Source: Cupriavidus sp. 2SB (GTDB lineage: Bacteria > Pseudomonadota > Gammaproteobacteria > Burkholderiales > Burkholderiaceae). Taken from it: 64,000 bases of DNA. The first letter of the stretch is position 1; every line of letters starts with the position of its first letter. The notes beneath the pieces are model-generated. The model saw only the letters and a program-made list of their open reading frames with translations. It ran no database searches and had not been told where the DNA came from. Shown here piece by piece: positions 19,084 to 32,881 of the stretch. Made by a program: the position numbers and the translations under genes. Location: positions 1 to 64,000 of the forward strand of contig NZ_SCMX01000009.1 of the NCBI RefSeq assembly GCF_005503625.1, in the 5' to 3' direction.

Positions 19084-19539
19084 TTAGGGATGCCAGTCCG
19101 ATAGCAACTGGTGGACGGCTTCCGGCGTGGGCAGCGTCGCCAGCCCTTCGCGCATTTCGCGGTCCGACAGCAACTGCGCAATTTCGGAAAGAATTTCCAG
19201 ATGCTGCTGCGTGGCCTGCTCGGGCACCAGCAGGAAGATCAACAGCGAGACCGGCTTGCCATCGGGCGATTCGAACGGGATGGGTTCCGCCAGGCGCATG
19301 AAGCCCGCCAGCGGCTGCTTCAGGCCCTTGATGCGGCCGTGCGGAATGGCAACTCCAGCGCCAAGCCCGGTGGAACCCAGGGACTCGCGCGCAAAGAGGT
19401 TGTCGGTAACAGTGGCCCGCGCCACGCCATGGTTGTTCTCGAACAGGAGCCCGGCTTGCTCGAAGACCCGCTTCTTGCTGGTGACGGTGACGTCGAGATG
19501 GATGTTGCCAGGTGGCAGCAGTTTGGCCAAACGATTCAT
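19084..19539 (-). CDS. ptsN: PTS IIA-like nitrogen regulatory protein PtsN
   Basis: PtsN (EIIA-Ntr) is the terminal phosphoacceptor of the nitrogen PTS and regulates potassium transport and other targets by contact. The 151-residue product has GVAIPHGRIKG with the phosphorylated His at residue 67. I choose the ATG at 19539 (MNRLAKLL), which gives the standard family length; longer readings upstream are out of family. It continues into hprK on the same strand. Confidence 0.95.
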   Translation of the reverse strand: MNRLAKLLPPGNIHLDVTVTSKKRVFEQAGLLFENNHGVARATVTDNLFARESLGSTGLGAGVAIPHGRIKGLKQPLAGFMRLAEPIPFESPDGKPVSLLIFLLVPEQATQQHLEILSEIAQLLSDREMREGLATLPTPEAVHQLLSDWHP

Positions 19540-19934
19540 GGGCGATGCACGAGAAGTCCGAGTGACAAGCCGGCGCGCATGGACCGGCCCGCCGAGTTGG
19601 GGGCAATCAGGATATTGAGGTGCCAGTCGCCCGCATTGGAGCGTCCGGCCATTATAGAGCAGGGCTGCCACGCACTTGTGCGCTGCAGCGTCGCGCCTGC
19701 GGACTTCCGCCGCGAGGTCGTCGACCGGTTTGCCCACCCGAAATGCTGCCCGACCCGTGCGCCTTCAGGGCGCACCGCCGGTTCCGCATGACGGGACCGT
19801 TCTGCCTGTGATTTGTGGTGCAGCATACACCGACATGCGAGAGATGCGAACACCTTCGGTGTATCAATTCGTCGCTTAGTGGTGTCGAGGTAACGCGTGA
19901 GGAATGGAAAGTTGTGCGGCAACCGGACGCCCCA
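19540..19934. other. Non-coding stretch upstream of ptsN
   Basis: The gap between hpf and ptsN is 483 bp including the hpf terminator at 19937-19962. Open frames here are on both strands, overlap each other and have no recognisable product or good start. I see no tRNA, repeat or clear promoter. It probably holds the ptsN promoter and 5' leader. Confidence 0.5.
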
Positions 19935-19936
19935 TC

Positions 19937-19962
19937 AAAAAAGCCGCGCAGATGCGCGGCTT
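19937..19962 (-). terminator. Terminator of hpf
   Basis: AAGCCGCGC and GCGCGGCTT form a 9-bp stem around AGAT, followed on the minus strand by a run of six T. It ends the rpoN-hpf transcript. Confidence 0.85.
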
Positions 19963-20022
19963 TGCTCTCTTCCTGTCAGTCCTCTCAGGACAACTGAAAC
20001 TGTCGTTTCATTGCGCTGGTTA

Positions 20023-20373
20023 TTATTGCTGTAGCTGCGCTTCGGCCATCTGGTACTTGACCGCCTCGCGGTCATGCCCTTGCACGCGATCCTTGTAGCG
20101 GATCACCTGGCGGTCGAGCTTGTCGACCAGACAGTCGATCGCCGCGTACAGGTCTTCATGATGGGCTTCGACGAAGATGTCCTTGCCTTTGAGGTGCAGA
20201 TTGATTTCCGCGTACTGACGCTTGTCCTTTTCCTTGTGATTGTCGACTGATAGCAGCACGCTTACGCCAATGACCTGATCGAAATGTCTGACAATTCGCT
20301 CCAGTTTCGTTTCCACATACTCACGCAGCGGGGGCGTGATGTCGAGGTGGTGTCCACTGATCTTGAAGTTCAT
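20023..20373 (-). CDS. hpf: Ribosome hibernation promoting factor
   Basis: HPF binds the small ribosomal subunit in starved cells and promotes inactive ribosome dimers. The 116-residue product begins [20 protein letters not shown] and has the basic [17 protein letters not shown] segment. It lacks the C-terminal domain of long HPF, so it is the short class with a ~20-residue Gln-rich tail. It lies 50 bp downstream of rpoN, the standard order in proteobacteria. Confidence 0.95.
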   Translation of the reverse strand: MNFKISGHHLDITPPLREYVETKLERIVRHFDQVIGVSVLLSVDNHKEKDKRQYAEINLHLKGKDIFVEAHHEDLYAAIDCLVDKLDRQVIRYKDRVQGHDREAVKYQMAEAQLQQ

Positions 20374-20423
20374 AGCGCTTCTCCTTCTGAAAGAGCCGCA
20401 CCAGGCAGGCGGTTACGGCTCGG

Positions 20424-21905
20424 CTACAAAGACTTGCGGAGATTCACTGCGGGGATTTTCAATGCTTCGCGATATTTCGCCACCGTGCGGCGTGCGACCA
20501 CAAAGCCCTGTTCGCCCAGCAGTTCGGCGATGCGGCTGTCGGAAAGAGGATTCCTGGGGTCTTCGGCTCCTATCAGTTGCTTGATCAGCGCGCGTATAGC
20601 CGTGGATGAGGCCGCGCCACCCGTCTCCGTGGAGACGTGGCTTCCGAAGAAGTACTTCAACTCGAAAGTACCCATCGGCGTGGCCATGTACTTGTTCGTT
20701 GTGACCCGGGAAATGGTCGACTCGTGTAAACCCAGTGTATCGGCAATTTCACGCAAAACCAAGGGGCGCATCGCGATTTCCCCGTGCGAGAAAAAGTTCT
20801 TTTGACGCTCCACAATCGCCTGCGACACCCGCAGGATCGTATCGAATCGTTGCTGGATGTTCTTGATGAGCCACCGTGCTTCCTGCAACTTTTGCTGCAG
20901 TCCGGCAGCCCCTGCCTCGCCCTTCGCACCGCGCAGAATCTGCGCGTACATATCGTTGATGCGCAGGCGCGGCATCACGTCCGGATTGAGCTGCGCGATC
21001 CATCCGCTGCCGCTCTTGCGCACAAACACATCCGGCACCACGAAGTCCGCTTCCGGACGGCTGTACGCGTGTCCTGGATACGGTGCGAGGGAGCGGATCA
21101 ATTCGTGCGCAGCCTTCAATGCTATTTCGTCCACCTGCAGGGCTTTCTTGAGCCGGGTGTAATCCCGTACGGCCAGCAGTTCCAGATGATGATTGACGAT
21201 AGTCAGCGCCAGTTCGCGCTGCGGGTGCTTCAACCGCTTCAACTGCAAACTCAGGCACTCCGCAGCGTTGCGTGCCCCGACACCGGGTGGATCGAAGCTC
21301 TGCAGCAGCGTAAGTATCGCCTGCACCTCATCCACTTCGAACTCGAGTTCTTCCGGGAGTTCCGAACAAATTTCCTCGAGCGAGGCGCTCAGGTAACCGT
21401 CGTCGTCGAGCGACTCGATCAGGAAAATGGCCAGGCCCTTGTCGCGCACCGAGATCTTGAGTGGCGTGAGCTGCTCCATGAGGAACTCGCGCAGCGTCGG
21501 ATCGGCGTCGCGCAGTTGCATCGGCGTCTTCTCGTCTTCGTCGCCTTGCGGGCGTCGCGCGAAGTCGTCGAGGCTCCAGTCGTTGCCGTAGTCCTCGCTG
21601 CCGGTATCGTTGTAGTTTTCCTCTTCGCCACCCGCCGCGCCATCGGCACGTTCGGTGCCGTTGGCCTGGGGTTCGGCCGGTGCGGGTGCCGGTGCGGTCT
21701 GGAGGTTGACCGACCCGTCCGCGGCCACGCGCAGCGGACTATCCAGCCAGTCGTTTTCGCGCTCGAGCAACGGATTTTCCGTCAGCGCCTGCTCCACTTC
21801 CTGCTGCAGTTCCAGCGTGGAAAGCTGCAACAGCCGGATCGACTGTTGCAGCTGCGGGGTCAGGGCCAGATGCTGGGAGAGGCGGAGCTGAAGCGAAGGT
21901 TTCAT
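20424..21905 (-). CDS. rpoN: RNA polymerase sigma-54 factor
   Basis: RpoN directs RNA polymerase to -24/-12 promoters activated by enhancer-binding proteins. The 493-residue protein has the Gln/Leu-rich region I ([20 protein letters not shown]), an acidic region II ([17 protein letters not shown]), the core-binding region, and a C-terminal RpoN box [10 protein letters not shown]. The lptA - lptB - rpoN - hpf - ptsN order is the same as in E. coli. Full length, no anomalies. Confidence 0.97.
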   Translation of the reverse strand: MKPSLQLRLSQHLALTPQLQQSIRLLQLSTLELQQEVEQALTENPLLERENDWLDSPLRVAADGSVNLQTAPAPAPAEPQANGTERADGAAGGEEENYNDTGSEDYGNDWSLDDFARRPQGDEDEKTPMQLRDADPTLREFLMEQLTPLKISVRDKGLAIFLIESLDDDGYLSASLEEICSELPEELEFEVDEVQAILTLLQSFDPPGVGARNAAECLSLQLKRLKHPQRELALTIVNHHLELLAVRDYTRLKKALQVDEIALKAAHELIRSLAPYPGHAYSRPEADFVVPDVFVRKSGSGWIAQLNPDVMPRLRINDMYAQILRGAKGEAGAAGLQQKLQEARWLIKNIQQRFDTILRVSQAIVERQKNFFSHGEIAMRPLVLREIADTLGLHESTISRVTTNKYMATPMGTFELKYFFGSHVSTETGGAASSTAIRALIKQLIGAEDPRNPLSDSRIAELLGEQGFVVARRTVAKYREALKIPAVNLRKSL

Positions 21906-22038
21906 GCGACCTATTCTATGCGCATCTTTCCGTTGTTGGAACGGAATTTGCTAGAACCTATCGCCCAACCTTGCGTGATCGGAAACGGCTTTGGAAAAAC
22001 GGTGTGCAGCGTGGGCAGAAATTGCCGCACCGCACGCA

Positions 22039-22839
22039 TCACATGCGGAAATTCTCGCCCAGATAGACGCGGCGCACAGATTCGTTGGCGATGATTTCCT
22101 CTGGCAGGCCGGATGCCAGCACCGTACCTTCGCTGATGATGTACGCGTGGTCGCAGATGCCCAGCGTCTCGCGAACATTGTGGTCGGTAATCAGCACGCC
22201 AATGTTGCGGGCCTTCAGGAAACTCACGATCCGCTGGATTTCGCCCACGGCGATAGGGTCCACACCGGCAAACGGTTCGTCCAGCAGGATGAAACGCGGC
22301 GACGACGCGAGCGCGCGGGCAATTTCCACCCGGCGGCGCTCACCGCCCGACAACGACAGTGCCGGGTTGTTGCGCAGGTGCGCGATCTGCAGGTCGTCCA
22401 GCAGGGAGTCGAGCCGGCGGTCGATCTCGGCCTTGGTCAGCGACTTGCCGTTTTCCACCTGCAGCTCCAGCACGGCGCGGATGTTTTCCTCGACATTGAG
22501 CTTGCGGAAGACCGACGCTTCCTGCGGCAGATAGGACAGGCCCATGCGCGCGCGCTCGTGGATCGCAAGGCCGCTGATGTGCTTGTCGTCCAGCACGATG
22601 TCGCCTTCGTCGAGTGCCACCAGCCCCACGATCATGTAGAACGATGTGGTCTTGCCCGCGCCGTTCGGACCCAGCAGGCCCACCACTTCGCCGCTCTTCA
22701 CGTCAAGCGAGACATCCTTGACCACCGTGCGCGTACCGTAACGCTTCTTCAGATGGCGGACGACCAGCGTGCTGCTGTCGGTGCGGACGCTCGCAGCGGA
22801 AGAGGCGGCAGGGGAGGCGAGGGTGGCGGAGTCGTTCAT
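22039..22839 (-). CDS. lptB: LPS export ABC transporter ATP-binding protein LptB
   Basis: LptB powers extraction of LPS from the inner membrane with LptFG and LptC. The 266-residue ATPase has Walker [10 protein letters not shown], signature [15 protein letters not shown], Walker [12 protein letters not shown] and a conserved switch His (TDHNVRETL). An N-terminal Ala/Ser-rich extension of ~20 residues precedes the domain. It lies 31 bp after lptA. Confidence 0.97.
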   Translation of the reverse strand: MNDSATLASPAASSAASVRTDSSTLVVRHLKKRYGTRTVVKDVSLDVKSGEVVGLLGPNGAGKTTSFYMIVGLVALDEGDIVLDDKHISGLAIHERARMGLSYLPQEASVFRKLNVEENIRAVLELQVENGKSLTKAEIDRRLDSLLDDLQIAHLRNNPALSLSGGERRRVEIARALASSPRFILLDEPFAGVDPIAVGEIQRIVSFLKARNIGVLITDHNVRETLGICDHAYIISEGTVLASGLPEEIIANESVRRVYLGENFRM

Positions 22840-22870
22840 CGGATACGGAGGCGATAGAAGGGGCTGTGTT

Positions 22871-23530
22871 TCAGGGCTTGGCCGGGGCCGTGGACGGCTT
22901 CAGGTCCAGCGGGGCGCCGCTCGCGGCGGGGGCGCTGGCATCGGCGCGCGGCGACAGCACGGCGCGTACGCGGCCCGACGGGTTGCCCGCGGTGGTGTTG
23001 TTGTCGCCGCCGGTGGCGGTGTAGTACTCGTTGCGGCTGTCATAGGTGATCACGGCGCCGCGGATTTCGTCGAGGATCTTGGCGCCGACGCCCGAGACAC
23101 GTGCAGCGCGTGCGTGGCCGATCAGCTTGTTGACCTCGGTCTTGCCATCGTATTCGATGCGGTCGCCCCAGCCGTCGATGTATTCGTCCACGCCGTCGCG
23201 CTTCTGGCGGATGTACGCCTGGCGGCCCGGCTTGGACGTGGCAATGGCGTACTGGTAGCCCTCGGGGTCCGTGCGCAGTTCGGCAGCGTCGGATTTCAGC
23301 ACCATCGTGCCCTTGGTCAGCACCACGTTGCCGGTGAGGGTGTAGATCTGCTTGACGTCATCGTAGCTGGCATTGTCCGCTTCGAGCACGAGGGGCTTGG
23401 CCTGGTCCGCGCGCTCGGCAAAAGCGGGCTGGACCATGCTCATGGCGAGCGCGAGTCCGAGGGCGGCTAGGGCCGTCAATCGGGCGGGCGCCGGGCGGCG
23501 ACAGGACGATGTCGACAGGGATGCAGTCAT
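22871..23530 (-). CDS. lptA: LPS transport periplasmic protein LptA
   Basis: LptA forms the periplasmic bridge that carries LPS to the outer membrane. The 219-residue product has a signal peptide ending QPAFA, and then the OstA-like beta-jellyroll ([32 protein letters not shown]). The C-terminal 60 residues are low-complexity and Ala-rich. The ATG at 23530 is chosen over a TTG three codons upstream. Confidence 0.92.
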   Translation of the reverse strand: MTASLSTSSCRRPAPARLTALAALGLALAMSMVQPAFAERADQAKPLVLEADNASYDDVKQIYTLTGNVVLTKGTMVLKSDAAELRTDPEGYQYAIATSKPGRQAYIRQKRDGVDEYIDGWGDRIEYDGKTEVNKLIGHARAARVSGVGAKILDEIRGAVITYDSRNEYYTATGGDNNTTAGNPSGRVRAVLSPRADASAPAASGAPLDLKPSTAPAKP

Positions 23531-23597
23531 GTTTGGCAAATGATGAGATAGGGAAGGCGGCCAGGCGATGCGGCAGGACGAGCCTGCCAGCCGGGTG

Positions 23598-24227
23598 TCA
23601 CTGGGTCCTGGCCTGCCCCTGCGGCGGGTTCATGACGATCGTGCCGCGTACGTTGCCCAGCAATTGTACTTCGCGGGTGACGTTGTTGAAGATCAGCCCG
23701 TTGGCCGTCATGACCGAAGGTCCGCGCGTCAGCTCCACGTTCTTGTCTGTCTTGACGATGTCGTCATTGACGAGCAGCTGGAAGTATTGCGACGTGGCGG
23801 TCATGCGCGGATCCTTCGACGGATCCACGCCGGCCTGCCGCACGATCACGGCGTTGCCGTAAAGGTCGATGATCGTGCCCTCGGCGTTCATGACGCCGCG
23901 ATTGGCGTTGGCGGTCACGGGCGGGCGGTCCGGCTGGAAGGCACGCATGGCCGGCTTGGTCACGTCGTAGGTCTGGTCATCCTCGAAGTGGACCATCTTC
24001 ACGCCGGTGAAGCGGATCTTGGTCGTGCCATCCGCAGCCAGTTCCGTGGCCGAGAACCGTTCCATCCAGTAGTCCGGTTCGTGGCGCTTGGTGCGTGACT
24101 GGTCTGTGCCAGTGCTCGGCGAGTTCAGTTGGACGAGCCAGAACGTGCTGCCGGCGACGATGGCCATCAGCAGCAGCGGCAACAGCCGCATGATCACGCC
24201 CGTGAGTCTGGACAGGAAGTCCGGCAT
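23598..24227 (-). CDS. lptC: LPS export protein LptC
   Basis: LptC is a single-span inner-membrane protein that passes LPS from LptBFG to LptA. The 209-residue product has one N-terminal membrane helix (VIMRLLPLLLMAIVAGSTFWLV) followed by the LptC beta-jellyroll. It starts 2 bp after the kdsD stop and precedes lptA. Confidence 0.92.
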   Translation of the reverse strand: MPDFLSRLTGVIMRLLPLLLMAIVAGSTFWLVQLNSPSTGTDQSRTKRHEPDYWMERFSATELAADGTTKIRFTGVKMVHFEDDQTYDVTKPAMRAFQPDRPPVTANANRGVMNAEGTIIDLYGNAVIVRQAGVDPSKDPRMTATSQYFQLLVNDDIVKTDKNVELTRGPSVMTANGLIFNNVTREVQLLGNVRGTIVMNPPQGQARTQ

Positions 24228-24229
24228 GT

Positions 24230-25213
24230 TCAGATGACCTTGGCACGCGTGAGGTCATGGATGTGCAAGGCACCGACCAGGCGGCCGTCGTTGTCGACGA
24301 CGAGCAACTGGTTGATGCGGTTTGCTTCCATGACCTGCACCGCTTCCACCGCGAGCTGGTCCTGGTTGACCATGCGCGGGTTGCGGTGCATGACCTCGCC
24401 GATGGGCACGGTCTTCCAGTCGGTCGAGGTCTCCAGCAGGCGGCGCAGGTCGCCGTCGGTGAACACGCCCACGGCGCGGCCCTCGGGGTCGACGACCGCC
24501 GTCATGGCCATGCCCTTGCGCGTGATTTCCATCAGTGCCTGGGCCAGCGGCGTGGTCTCGCGGACTTCCGGCACGGCGTTGCCCGAGCGCATGACGTCGC
24601 GCACATGAGTCAGCAGCTTGCGGCCGAGCGCGCCGCCCGGGTGCGAGCGGGCAAAATCTTCCTCGCCGAAGCCGCGCGCGTCGAGCACGGCCACGGCCAG
24701 CGCGTCGCCCAGCGCCAGTGCGGCGGTGGTGCTGGCCGTCGGCGCCAGGTTCAGCGGGCAGGCTTCCTGTGCCACGGCGCCATCGAGATGGGCGTCGGAC
24801 AGCTTGGCCAGGTTCGATTCCGGGTTGCCGGTAATAGAGATCAGGCTGGCGCCAATCCGCTTGACGATCGGGATGATCGACAGCAGTTCGGCGGTCTCAC
24901 CGGAATTGGAGAATGCGATCAGGACGTCGTCCCGCGTGATCATGCCGAGGTCGCCATGGCTGGCCTCGGCAGGATGTACGAAGAACGAGGGCGTGCCGGT
25001 GGAAGCCAGCGTGGCCGCCACCTTGCGGCCGATGTGGCCGGACTTGCCGATACCGGAGACGACCACGCGGCCCGTGCAGCCGAGAATGATCTCGACGGCC
25101 TTCGCGAAGGCGGGCGTCAGGCGTCCGGCCAGCGCCGAAACGGCGTCTGCCTCGATCTGGAGAGTGTGGCGAGCGAGCGCGAGTGCTCGATTCGCATCGA
25201 AATTGGCTATCAT
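24230..25213 (-). CDS. kdsD: D-arabinose 5-phosphate isomerase KdsD
   Basis: KdsD makes arabinose 5-phosphate from ribulose 5-phosphate, the first step of Kdo synthesis for LPS. The 327-residue protein has an N-terminal SIS domain (GIGKSGHIGRKVAATLASTG, HPAEASHGDLGMI) and two C-terminal CBS domains. In E. coli kdsC follows; here lptC follows directly. The ATG at 25213 (MIANFDANR) is chosen; the longer reading uses a non-ATG codon. Confidence 0.95.
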   Translation of the reverse strand: MIANFDANRALALARHTLQIEADAVSALAGRLTPAFAKAVEIILGCTGRVVVSGIGKSGHIGRKVAATLASTGTPSFFVHPAEASHGDLGMITRDDVLIAFSNSGETAELLSIIPIVKRIGASLISITGNPESNLAKLSDAHLDGAVAQEACPLNLAPTASTTAALALGDALAVAVLDARGFGEEDFARSHPGGALGRKLLTHVRDVMRSGNAVPEVRETTPLAQALMEITRKGMAMTAVVDPEGRAVGVFTDGDLRRLLETSTDWKTVPIGEVMHRNPRMVNQDQLAVEAVQVMEANRINQLLVVDNDGRLVGALHIHDLTRAKVI

Positions 25214-25380
25214 GGCGCTGGAGTATACCAACGAATGCGATGGCGTCTGGCCCGGCTTTCCTGCCCTCCAGCTGAGACGACCGCCGCACTTGCCGTCGTT
25301 TGCCGTCTTTTGCCGGCGGGGTGCAGAGCCGGTCGTGGCGCGTGCCCGGCCGGATAGCTGAAGCCCTTCAAGCCCGCCGA

Positions 25381-27360
25381 ATGCATTCTCCGCTGGAACT
25401 GACCCTCGTGCTGCTGGCCGCCGCTGTTCTTGGCGTGGTGGCCTTCCGCATGCTGCAACTGCCGCCCATGCTGGGCTATCTGGCAGTGGGCATCCTCATC
25501 GGCCCCCATGCGCTAGGGCTGGCCAGCGACACGGCCCAGACCAAATATCTGGCGGAATTTGGCGTCGTCTTCCTGATGTTTTCGATTGGGCTGGAGTTCA
25601 GCCTGAGCAAGCTTCACGCGATGAAGCGGCTGGTATTCGGGCTGGGCGGCTCTCAAGTGATGCTTTCATTGCTTGCGGTGATTCCAGCCAGCTGGATGTT
25701 CAACTGGCTGTTTCCGCTGTCCTGGCAGGCATCGGTGGCGCTGGGCGGCGCGCTGGCGATGTCTTCCACGGCCATTGTCGTGAAGATGATGTCCGAGCGG
25801 ATGGAGCTGGAGAGCGAGCACGGCCGCAACATCATCAGCGTGCTGCTGTTCCAGGATCTGGCCGTGGTGCCGCTGCTGATCATCATCCCGGCGCTGTCCC
25901 GGGACCCCGGCGACCTGGCCTGGGCGCTGGGGCTGGCCACGGTCAAGATCGTCGTGGCCCTGGGCGTGATCTTTTTCCTGGGGCAGCGGCTGATGAGCCG
26001 CTGGTTCCACATCGTGGCGGCGCGCCGGTCGCAGGAACTGTTCATGCTGAACCTGCTGCTTGTCACGCTGGGCATGGCCGCGCTGACCGAGCGGCTGGGC
26101 CTGTCGATGGCGCTCGGCGCGTTCATGGCGGGGATGCTGATTTCCGAGACGCCGTATCGCCACCAGGTGGAGGAAGACATCAAGCCCTTCCGCGATGTGC
26201 TGCTGGGGCTGTTCTTCGTCACGATCGGCATGCTGCTGAACATCCGGGTGGTGATCGACCATATCTGGCTGGTGCTGGCCCTGCTGGTGGTGCCGATCCT
26301 GTTCAAGCTGCTGCTGATCACCGGGTTGGCGCGGCTGTTCGGTTCGCGGCCCGGTGTGGCCATCCGTACCGGGCTGGGTCTCGCACAGGCCGGTGAATTC
26401 GGATTCGTGCTGCTGAACCAGATCGACGGCATGGGGTTGGTGGACCCGGTGCTGATCCAGGTGATCCTGGCCTCGATGCTGCTGTCGATGCTGGCCGCGC
26501 CGTTCCTGATCCAGTACAGCGACAAGATTGTGCTGCGCTTTGCCGCCAACGAATGGCTGATGCAGTCGCTGAACATGACCCGCATTGCCGCGCAGAGCCT
26601 GCAAACCGAGAAGCACGCCATCATCTGCGGCTACGGGCGCAGCGGGCAGAACCTGGCGCATATGCTGGAGCGGGAAGGCATTACCTATGTGGCGCTGGAC
26701 CTCGACCCCGACCGCGTGCGCGAGGCTGCGGCGGCGGGCGACACCGTGGTCTATGGCGACGCGGGCCGCAGGGAATCGCTGATCGCGGCGGGTATCCATC
26801 GTGCGGCGCTGGTGGTGATCACCTATGCCAACACGCAATCGGCGGTGAAGGTGCTGCACCATGTGCAGGAGCTGGAGCCGGCCTTGCCCGTCATCGTGCG
26901 GACGGTGGACGATTCCGAACTCGATACGCTGCAGAAGGCCGGTGCCACCGAGGTGGTGCCGGAGATCATCGAGGGCAGCCTGATGCTGGCCTCGCATGCG
27001 CTGGTGCTGCTGGGCGTGCCGATGCGCCGCGTGGTGCGTGGGGTGCAGCAGGCGCGCGACGCGCGCTACAGCCTGCTGCGCGGCTACTTCCACGGGCGCG
27101 ACGACGAAGAAGACATGGTCGAACGCGATACGGTGCGGCTGCACTCGGTTTCGCTCGGCCCCGAGCACACCGCGGTGGGCCGCCGGCTTGGCACGCTGGG
27201 GCTGGAGCGGATTGGCGTGGAGGTGACGGCGGTGCGCCGACGTGGCATCCGCGCATTCGATCCGCAACCTGAAACGGTGCTGGAGCCTGGCGATATCGTC
27301 GTGCTGCGCGGCACACCGGAAGCGCTGGAATCGGCCGAGGACCGGCTGACCCGCCAGTAG
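25381..27360 (+). CDS. KefB-type monovalent cation:proton antiporter
   Basis: This 659-residue CPA2-family protein has ~12 membrane segments in residues 1-390. An RCK/TrkA-N domain follows, with the dinucleotide motif GYGRSGQN near residue 415 and the expected acidic end of beta-2 (LDLDPDR). A TrkA-C domain fills the last ~90 residues. It should exchange K+ or Na+ for H+ under nucleotide control. Whether it is glutathione-gated like E. coli KefB/C cannot be told. It diverges from kdsD. Confidence 0.92.
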   Translation: MHSPLELTLVLLAAAVLGVVAFRMLQLPPMLGYLAVGILIGPHALGLASDTAQTKYLAEFGVVFLMFSIGLEFSLSKLHAMKRLVFGLGGSQVMLSLLAVIPASWMFNWLFPLSWQASVALGGALAMSSTAIVVKMMSERMELESEHGRNIISVLLFQDLAVVPLLIIIPALSRDPGDLAWALGLATVKIVVALGVIFFLGQRLMSRWFHIVAARRSQELFMLNLLLVTLGMAALTERLGLSMALGAFMAGMLISETPYRHQVEEDIKPFRDVLLGLFFVTIGMLLNIRVVIDHIWLVLALLVVPILFKLLLITGLARLFGSRPGVAIRTGLGLAQAGEFGFVLLNQIDGMGLVDPVLIQVILASMLLSMLAAPFLIQYSDKIVLRFAANEWLMQSLNMTRIAAQSLQTEKHAIICGYGRSGQNLAHMLEREGITYVALDLDPDRVREAAAAGDTVVYGDAGRRESLIAAGIHRAALVVITYANTQSAVKVLHHVQELEPALPVIVRTVDDSELDTLQKAGATEVVPEIIEGSLMLASHALVLLGVPMRRVVRGVQQARDARYSLLRGYFHGRDDEEDMVERDTVRLHSVSLGPEHTAVGRRLGTLGLERIGVEVTAVRRRGIRAFDPQPETVLEPGDIVVLRGTPEALESAEDRLTRQ

Positions 27361-27509
27361 CGGGCGGGGCCGCCGCGCCGTGTGCCGCCGGCTGCATGCG
27401 GAAGCTTCTTCGTGGCATCGCACTGCTGTATGGTTACGGCTGGCCGAAACAGGCGGCGGACAAAAGCGACGCGGCCGGCCGCACCAGATCCAACCCAGAC
27501 AGATTCCCC

Positions 27510-28082
27510 ATGCCCGATTCCCTCATCCAGTCCCCCGACCTCGGCAATGTCACCGGCTACCTCCGTGACCGCATCCGCACCGTGCCGGACTGGCCCCAGC
27601 CAGGCGTGATGTTCCGCGACATCACGCCGCTGCTGCAGAACCCCAAGACGTTGCGCGTGCTGATCGACGTGTTCGTGCATCGCTACATGGACCAGCAGTT
27701 GGACCTCGTGGCCGGTATCGACGCACGCGGCTTCATTCTCGGCTCGATCATCGCGTACGAATTGAATCTTGGTTTCGTGCCGATCCGCAAGAAGGGCAAG
27801 CTGCCGTTCCAGACCGTGGCCGAAGAGTACGAACTCGAATATGGCAGCGCCACCGTGGAAATCCATGCCGACGCCTGCAAGTCCGGCGACCGCGTGTTGC
27901 TGGTGGACGACCTGATTGCCACGGGCGGCACGATGATGGCTGGCCGCAAGCTGCTGGAGCGCCTGGGTGCCACGGTCGTGGAGGGTGCCGCCATTGTCGA
28001 CCTGCCCGAACTGGGCGGCTCGAAGCTACTGCATGCCAGCGGCCTGCCGCTGTTCACGGTGTGCGATTTCTCCGGTCACTGA
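27510..28082 (+). CDS. apt: Adenine phosphoribosyltransferase
   Basis: Apt salvages adenine to AMP using PRPP. The 190-residue product has the N-terminal [18 protein letters not shown] and the PRPP loop [13 protein letters not shown]. The ATG at 27510 gives the family start; the upstream frame runs through the intergenic region and is rejected. Confidence 0.97.
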   Translation: MPDSLIQSPDLGNVTGYLRDRIRTVPDWPQPGVMFRDITPLLQNPKTLRVLIDVFVHRYMDQQLDLVAGIDARGFILGSIIAYELNLGFVPIRKKGKLPFQTVAEEYELEYGSATVEIHADACKSGDRVLLVDDLIATGGTMMAGRKLLERLGATVVEGAAIVDLPELGGSKLLHASGLPLFTVCDFSGH

Positions 28083-28245
28083 GTCGGCGTTTCCAGGTTT
28101 TAGCGGCCCGTTGCAGGGTTGCAGTCGTCCATTTGCCCCGTGCCCATGCGGGGCGCATAATGCCCCATTGATATAACAATGGCGATGACCGGGCGGCGCG
28201 CCCTCGCTTCTGCCCAGCCGGCACCGGTCACGAAAGGGACGCACC

Positions 28246-29922
28246 ATGGGCGTTTTGCTTCATCTTCTCTCCGGCGTGGCGTTGCTCGTCTGGGGTACCA
28301 ACATCGTCAAGGTCGGCATCCTGCGCGTGTACGGCGCCAACCTGCGCCACGTGCTGTCGGTCAGCGTCTCCAACCGCTTCAAGGCATTCCTGGCCGGTCT
28401 CGGTGTGACCGGGCTCGTGCAGAGCAGCAATGCCACCGCCGTCATCGTCAGTTCCTTCGTGGGCCAGGGTTTGATCGCCGTGGCGCCAGCATTGGCCATC
28501 ATGCTGGGCGCCAACGTGGGCACGGCGCTGATGGTGCAGGTCTTCTCGCTCGACCTTTCCTGGTTGTCGCCGTTGCTGATCTTCGTTGGCGTCATCCTGC
28601 ACCTGACGTGGAAGGGCAACAAGCCGGGCCACGTGGGTCGCGTGCTGATCGGGCTGGGTCTGATCACGCTGGCGCTGGAACTGATTTCGATTGCCACGCG
28701 CCCCGTGGTGCAGGCGGCCGGTGTGAAGGTGCTGTTCAGCTCGCTGACCGGCGACGCGGCGCTGGACATGCTGGTGGGCGCGTTCCTGACCATCCTCTGC
28801 TATTCCAGCCTGGCCGTGGTGCTGTTCTGCGGCGCGCTGGCCTCGGCGGGCGTGGTGTCGATCCATGTGGCGTTGGCGCTGGTACTTGGCGCAAACCTGG
28901 GCTCGGGTGTGTCGGCATTGCTGACTACCTCGGGCAACAACCAGCCGGGCAAGCGCGTGACGCTCGGCAACTTGCTGTCGCGGTTGCTTGGCTGCGTGAT
29001 CGCGCTGCCAGTGCTGGGGCAGGCCGAGACCATCCTGTCGCATCTCGATGCCGATCCGCAGCGACTGGTCGTGAATTTCCACCTGTTGTTCAACGTGGCG
29101 CTGGCCGTGTTGCTGATTGGCGCCACGGCGCCGCTGGCACGCCTTTGCGAAGCGATCCTGCCTGGCCGCAATACCGGCGACAGCCAGGTGACGCCGCGCC
29201 ACCTCGATGCCGCGGCGCTGTCCACGCCCACGCTGGCGCTGTCCAACGCCGCCCGCGAAGTGCTGCGCATCGGCGATCGCGTCGAGCAGATGCTCGGCAA
29301 CATGCTGCGCGTACTGCGCACCAACGATGTGAAGCTGGCCAACGCCACCTGCCGCATCGACAATGAAGTAGACGATCTCTACACGGCCATCAAGCTTTAC
29401 CTCACGCAGATCAGCACCGAGGCGCTGGACGAGCGCGACGGCCAGCGCTGGACTGAAATCATCTCGCTGACCATCAATCTCGAGCACGCGGGGGATCTGA
29501 TCGAGCGGGTGATCGTCGACGCCAAGGAAAAGAAGATCGCGCACAACCTGCAGTTTTCCGAGGCCGGCATGCAGGAAATCGCGGAAATGCACAGCCGCGT
29601 GGTGGCAAATCTGCGGCTTGGGCTGTCAGTGTTCCTGACCGGCGATATCCGCAGCGCCCAGCAACTGATGGCCGAGAAGGCCAACTTCCGCGACCTGGAG
29701 CGCAAATACGCACGCTCGCACCTGCAGCGCGTGGCGGTGCAGACCGCCGAGAGCATCGAGACCAGTTCGCTGCATCTGGACATCATCAGCGAACTCAAGC
29801 GCCTGAACTCGCTGTTCTGCGCGACGGCGTATCCGGTGCTGGAACAAGCCGGGTTGATGAATCGGAGCCGGATGAAGGACGAGGGGCCGGAGAAGGTGGG
29901 GGAGGTGGTGGGGGCGCGGTAG
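28246..29922 (+). CDS. Na+/phosphate cotransporter family protein with PhoU-like tail
   Basis: This 558-residue NptA/YjbB-type transporter has eight or more membrane segments in residues 1-310. The two inverted Na/Pi repeats are visible as GLVQSSNATAVIVSSF and, weaker, in the second half (LGANLGSGVSALLTT). Residues ~345-530 form a PhoU-like helical domain (RIGDRVEQMLGNML). YjbB of E. coli exports phosphate; the direction here is unknown. A GGGA ribosome site precedes the ATG. Confidence 0.9.
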   Translation: MGVLLHLLSGVALLVWGTNIVKVGILRVYGANLRHVLSVSVSNRFKAFLAGLGVTGLVQSSNATAVIVSSFVGQGLIAVAPALAIMLGANVGTALMVQVFSLDLSWLSPLLIFVGVILHLTWKGNKPGHVGRVLIGLGLITLALELISIATRPVVQAAGVKVLFSSLTGDAALDMLVGAFLTILCYSSLAVVLFCGALASAGVVSIHVALALVLGANLGSGVSALLTTSGNNQPGKRVTLGNLLSRLLGCVIALPVLGQAETILSHLDADPQRLVVNFHLLFNVALAVLLIGATAPLARLCEAILPGRNTGDSQVTPRHLDAAALSTPTLALSNAAREVLRIGDRVEQMLGNMLRVLRTNDVKLANATCRIDNEVDDLYTAIKLYLTQISTEALDERDGQRWTEIISLTINLEHAGDLIERVIVDAKEKKIAHNLQFSEAGMQEIAEMHSRVVANLRLGLSVFLTGDIRSAQQLMAEKANFRDLERKYARSHLQRVAVQTAESIETSSLHLDIISELKRLNSLFCATAYPVLEQAGLMNRSRMKDEGPEKVGEVVGAR

Positions 29923-29945
29923 AGCGCTGACTTCCCTGCTTTATG

Positions 29946-29976
29946 CTCCCCTCTCCCACAAAGTAGGAGAGGGGAG
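29946..29976. repeat. Single REP-like hairpin (CTCCCCTCTCC family)
   Basis: CTCCCCTCTCC and GGAGAGGGGAG form a perfect 11-bp palindrome with a 9-nt loop, between the convergent Na/Pi transporter and uvrA genes. The arms match those of the larger elements at 43388-43514 and 57747-57867, so this is a single unit of the same repeat family. It may also act as a bidirectional terminator. Confidence 0.75.
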
Positions 29977-30016
29977 AAAACCAGCAAGGGAGCAAACACT
30001 CAGCAGCAGGAAACAA

Positions 30017-32881
<2,865 letters not shown>

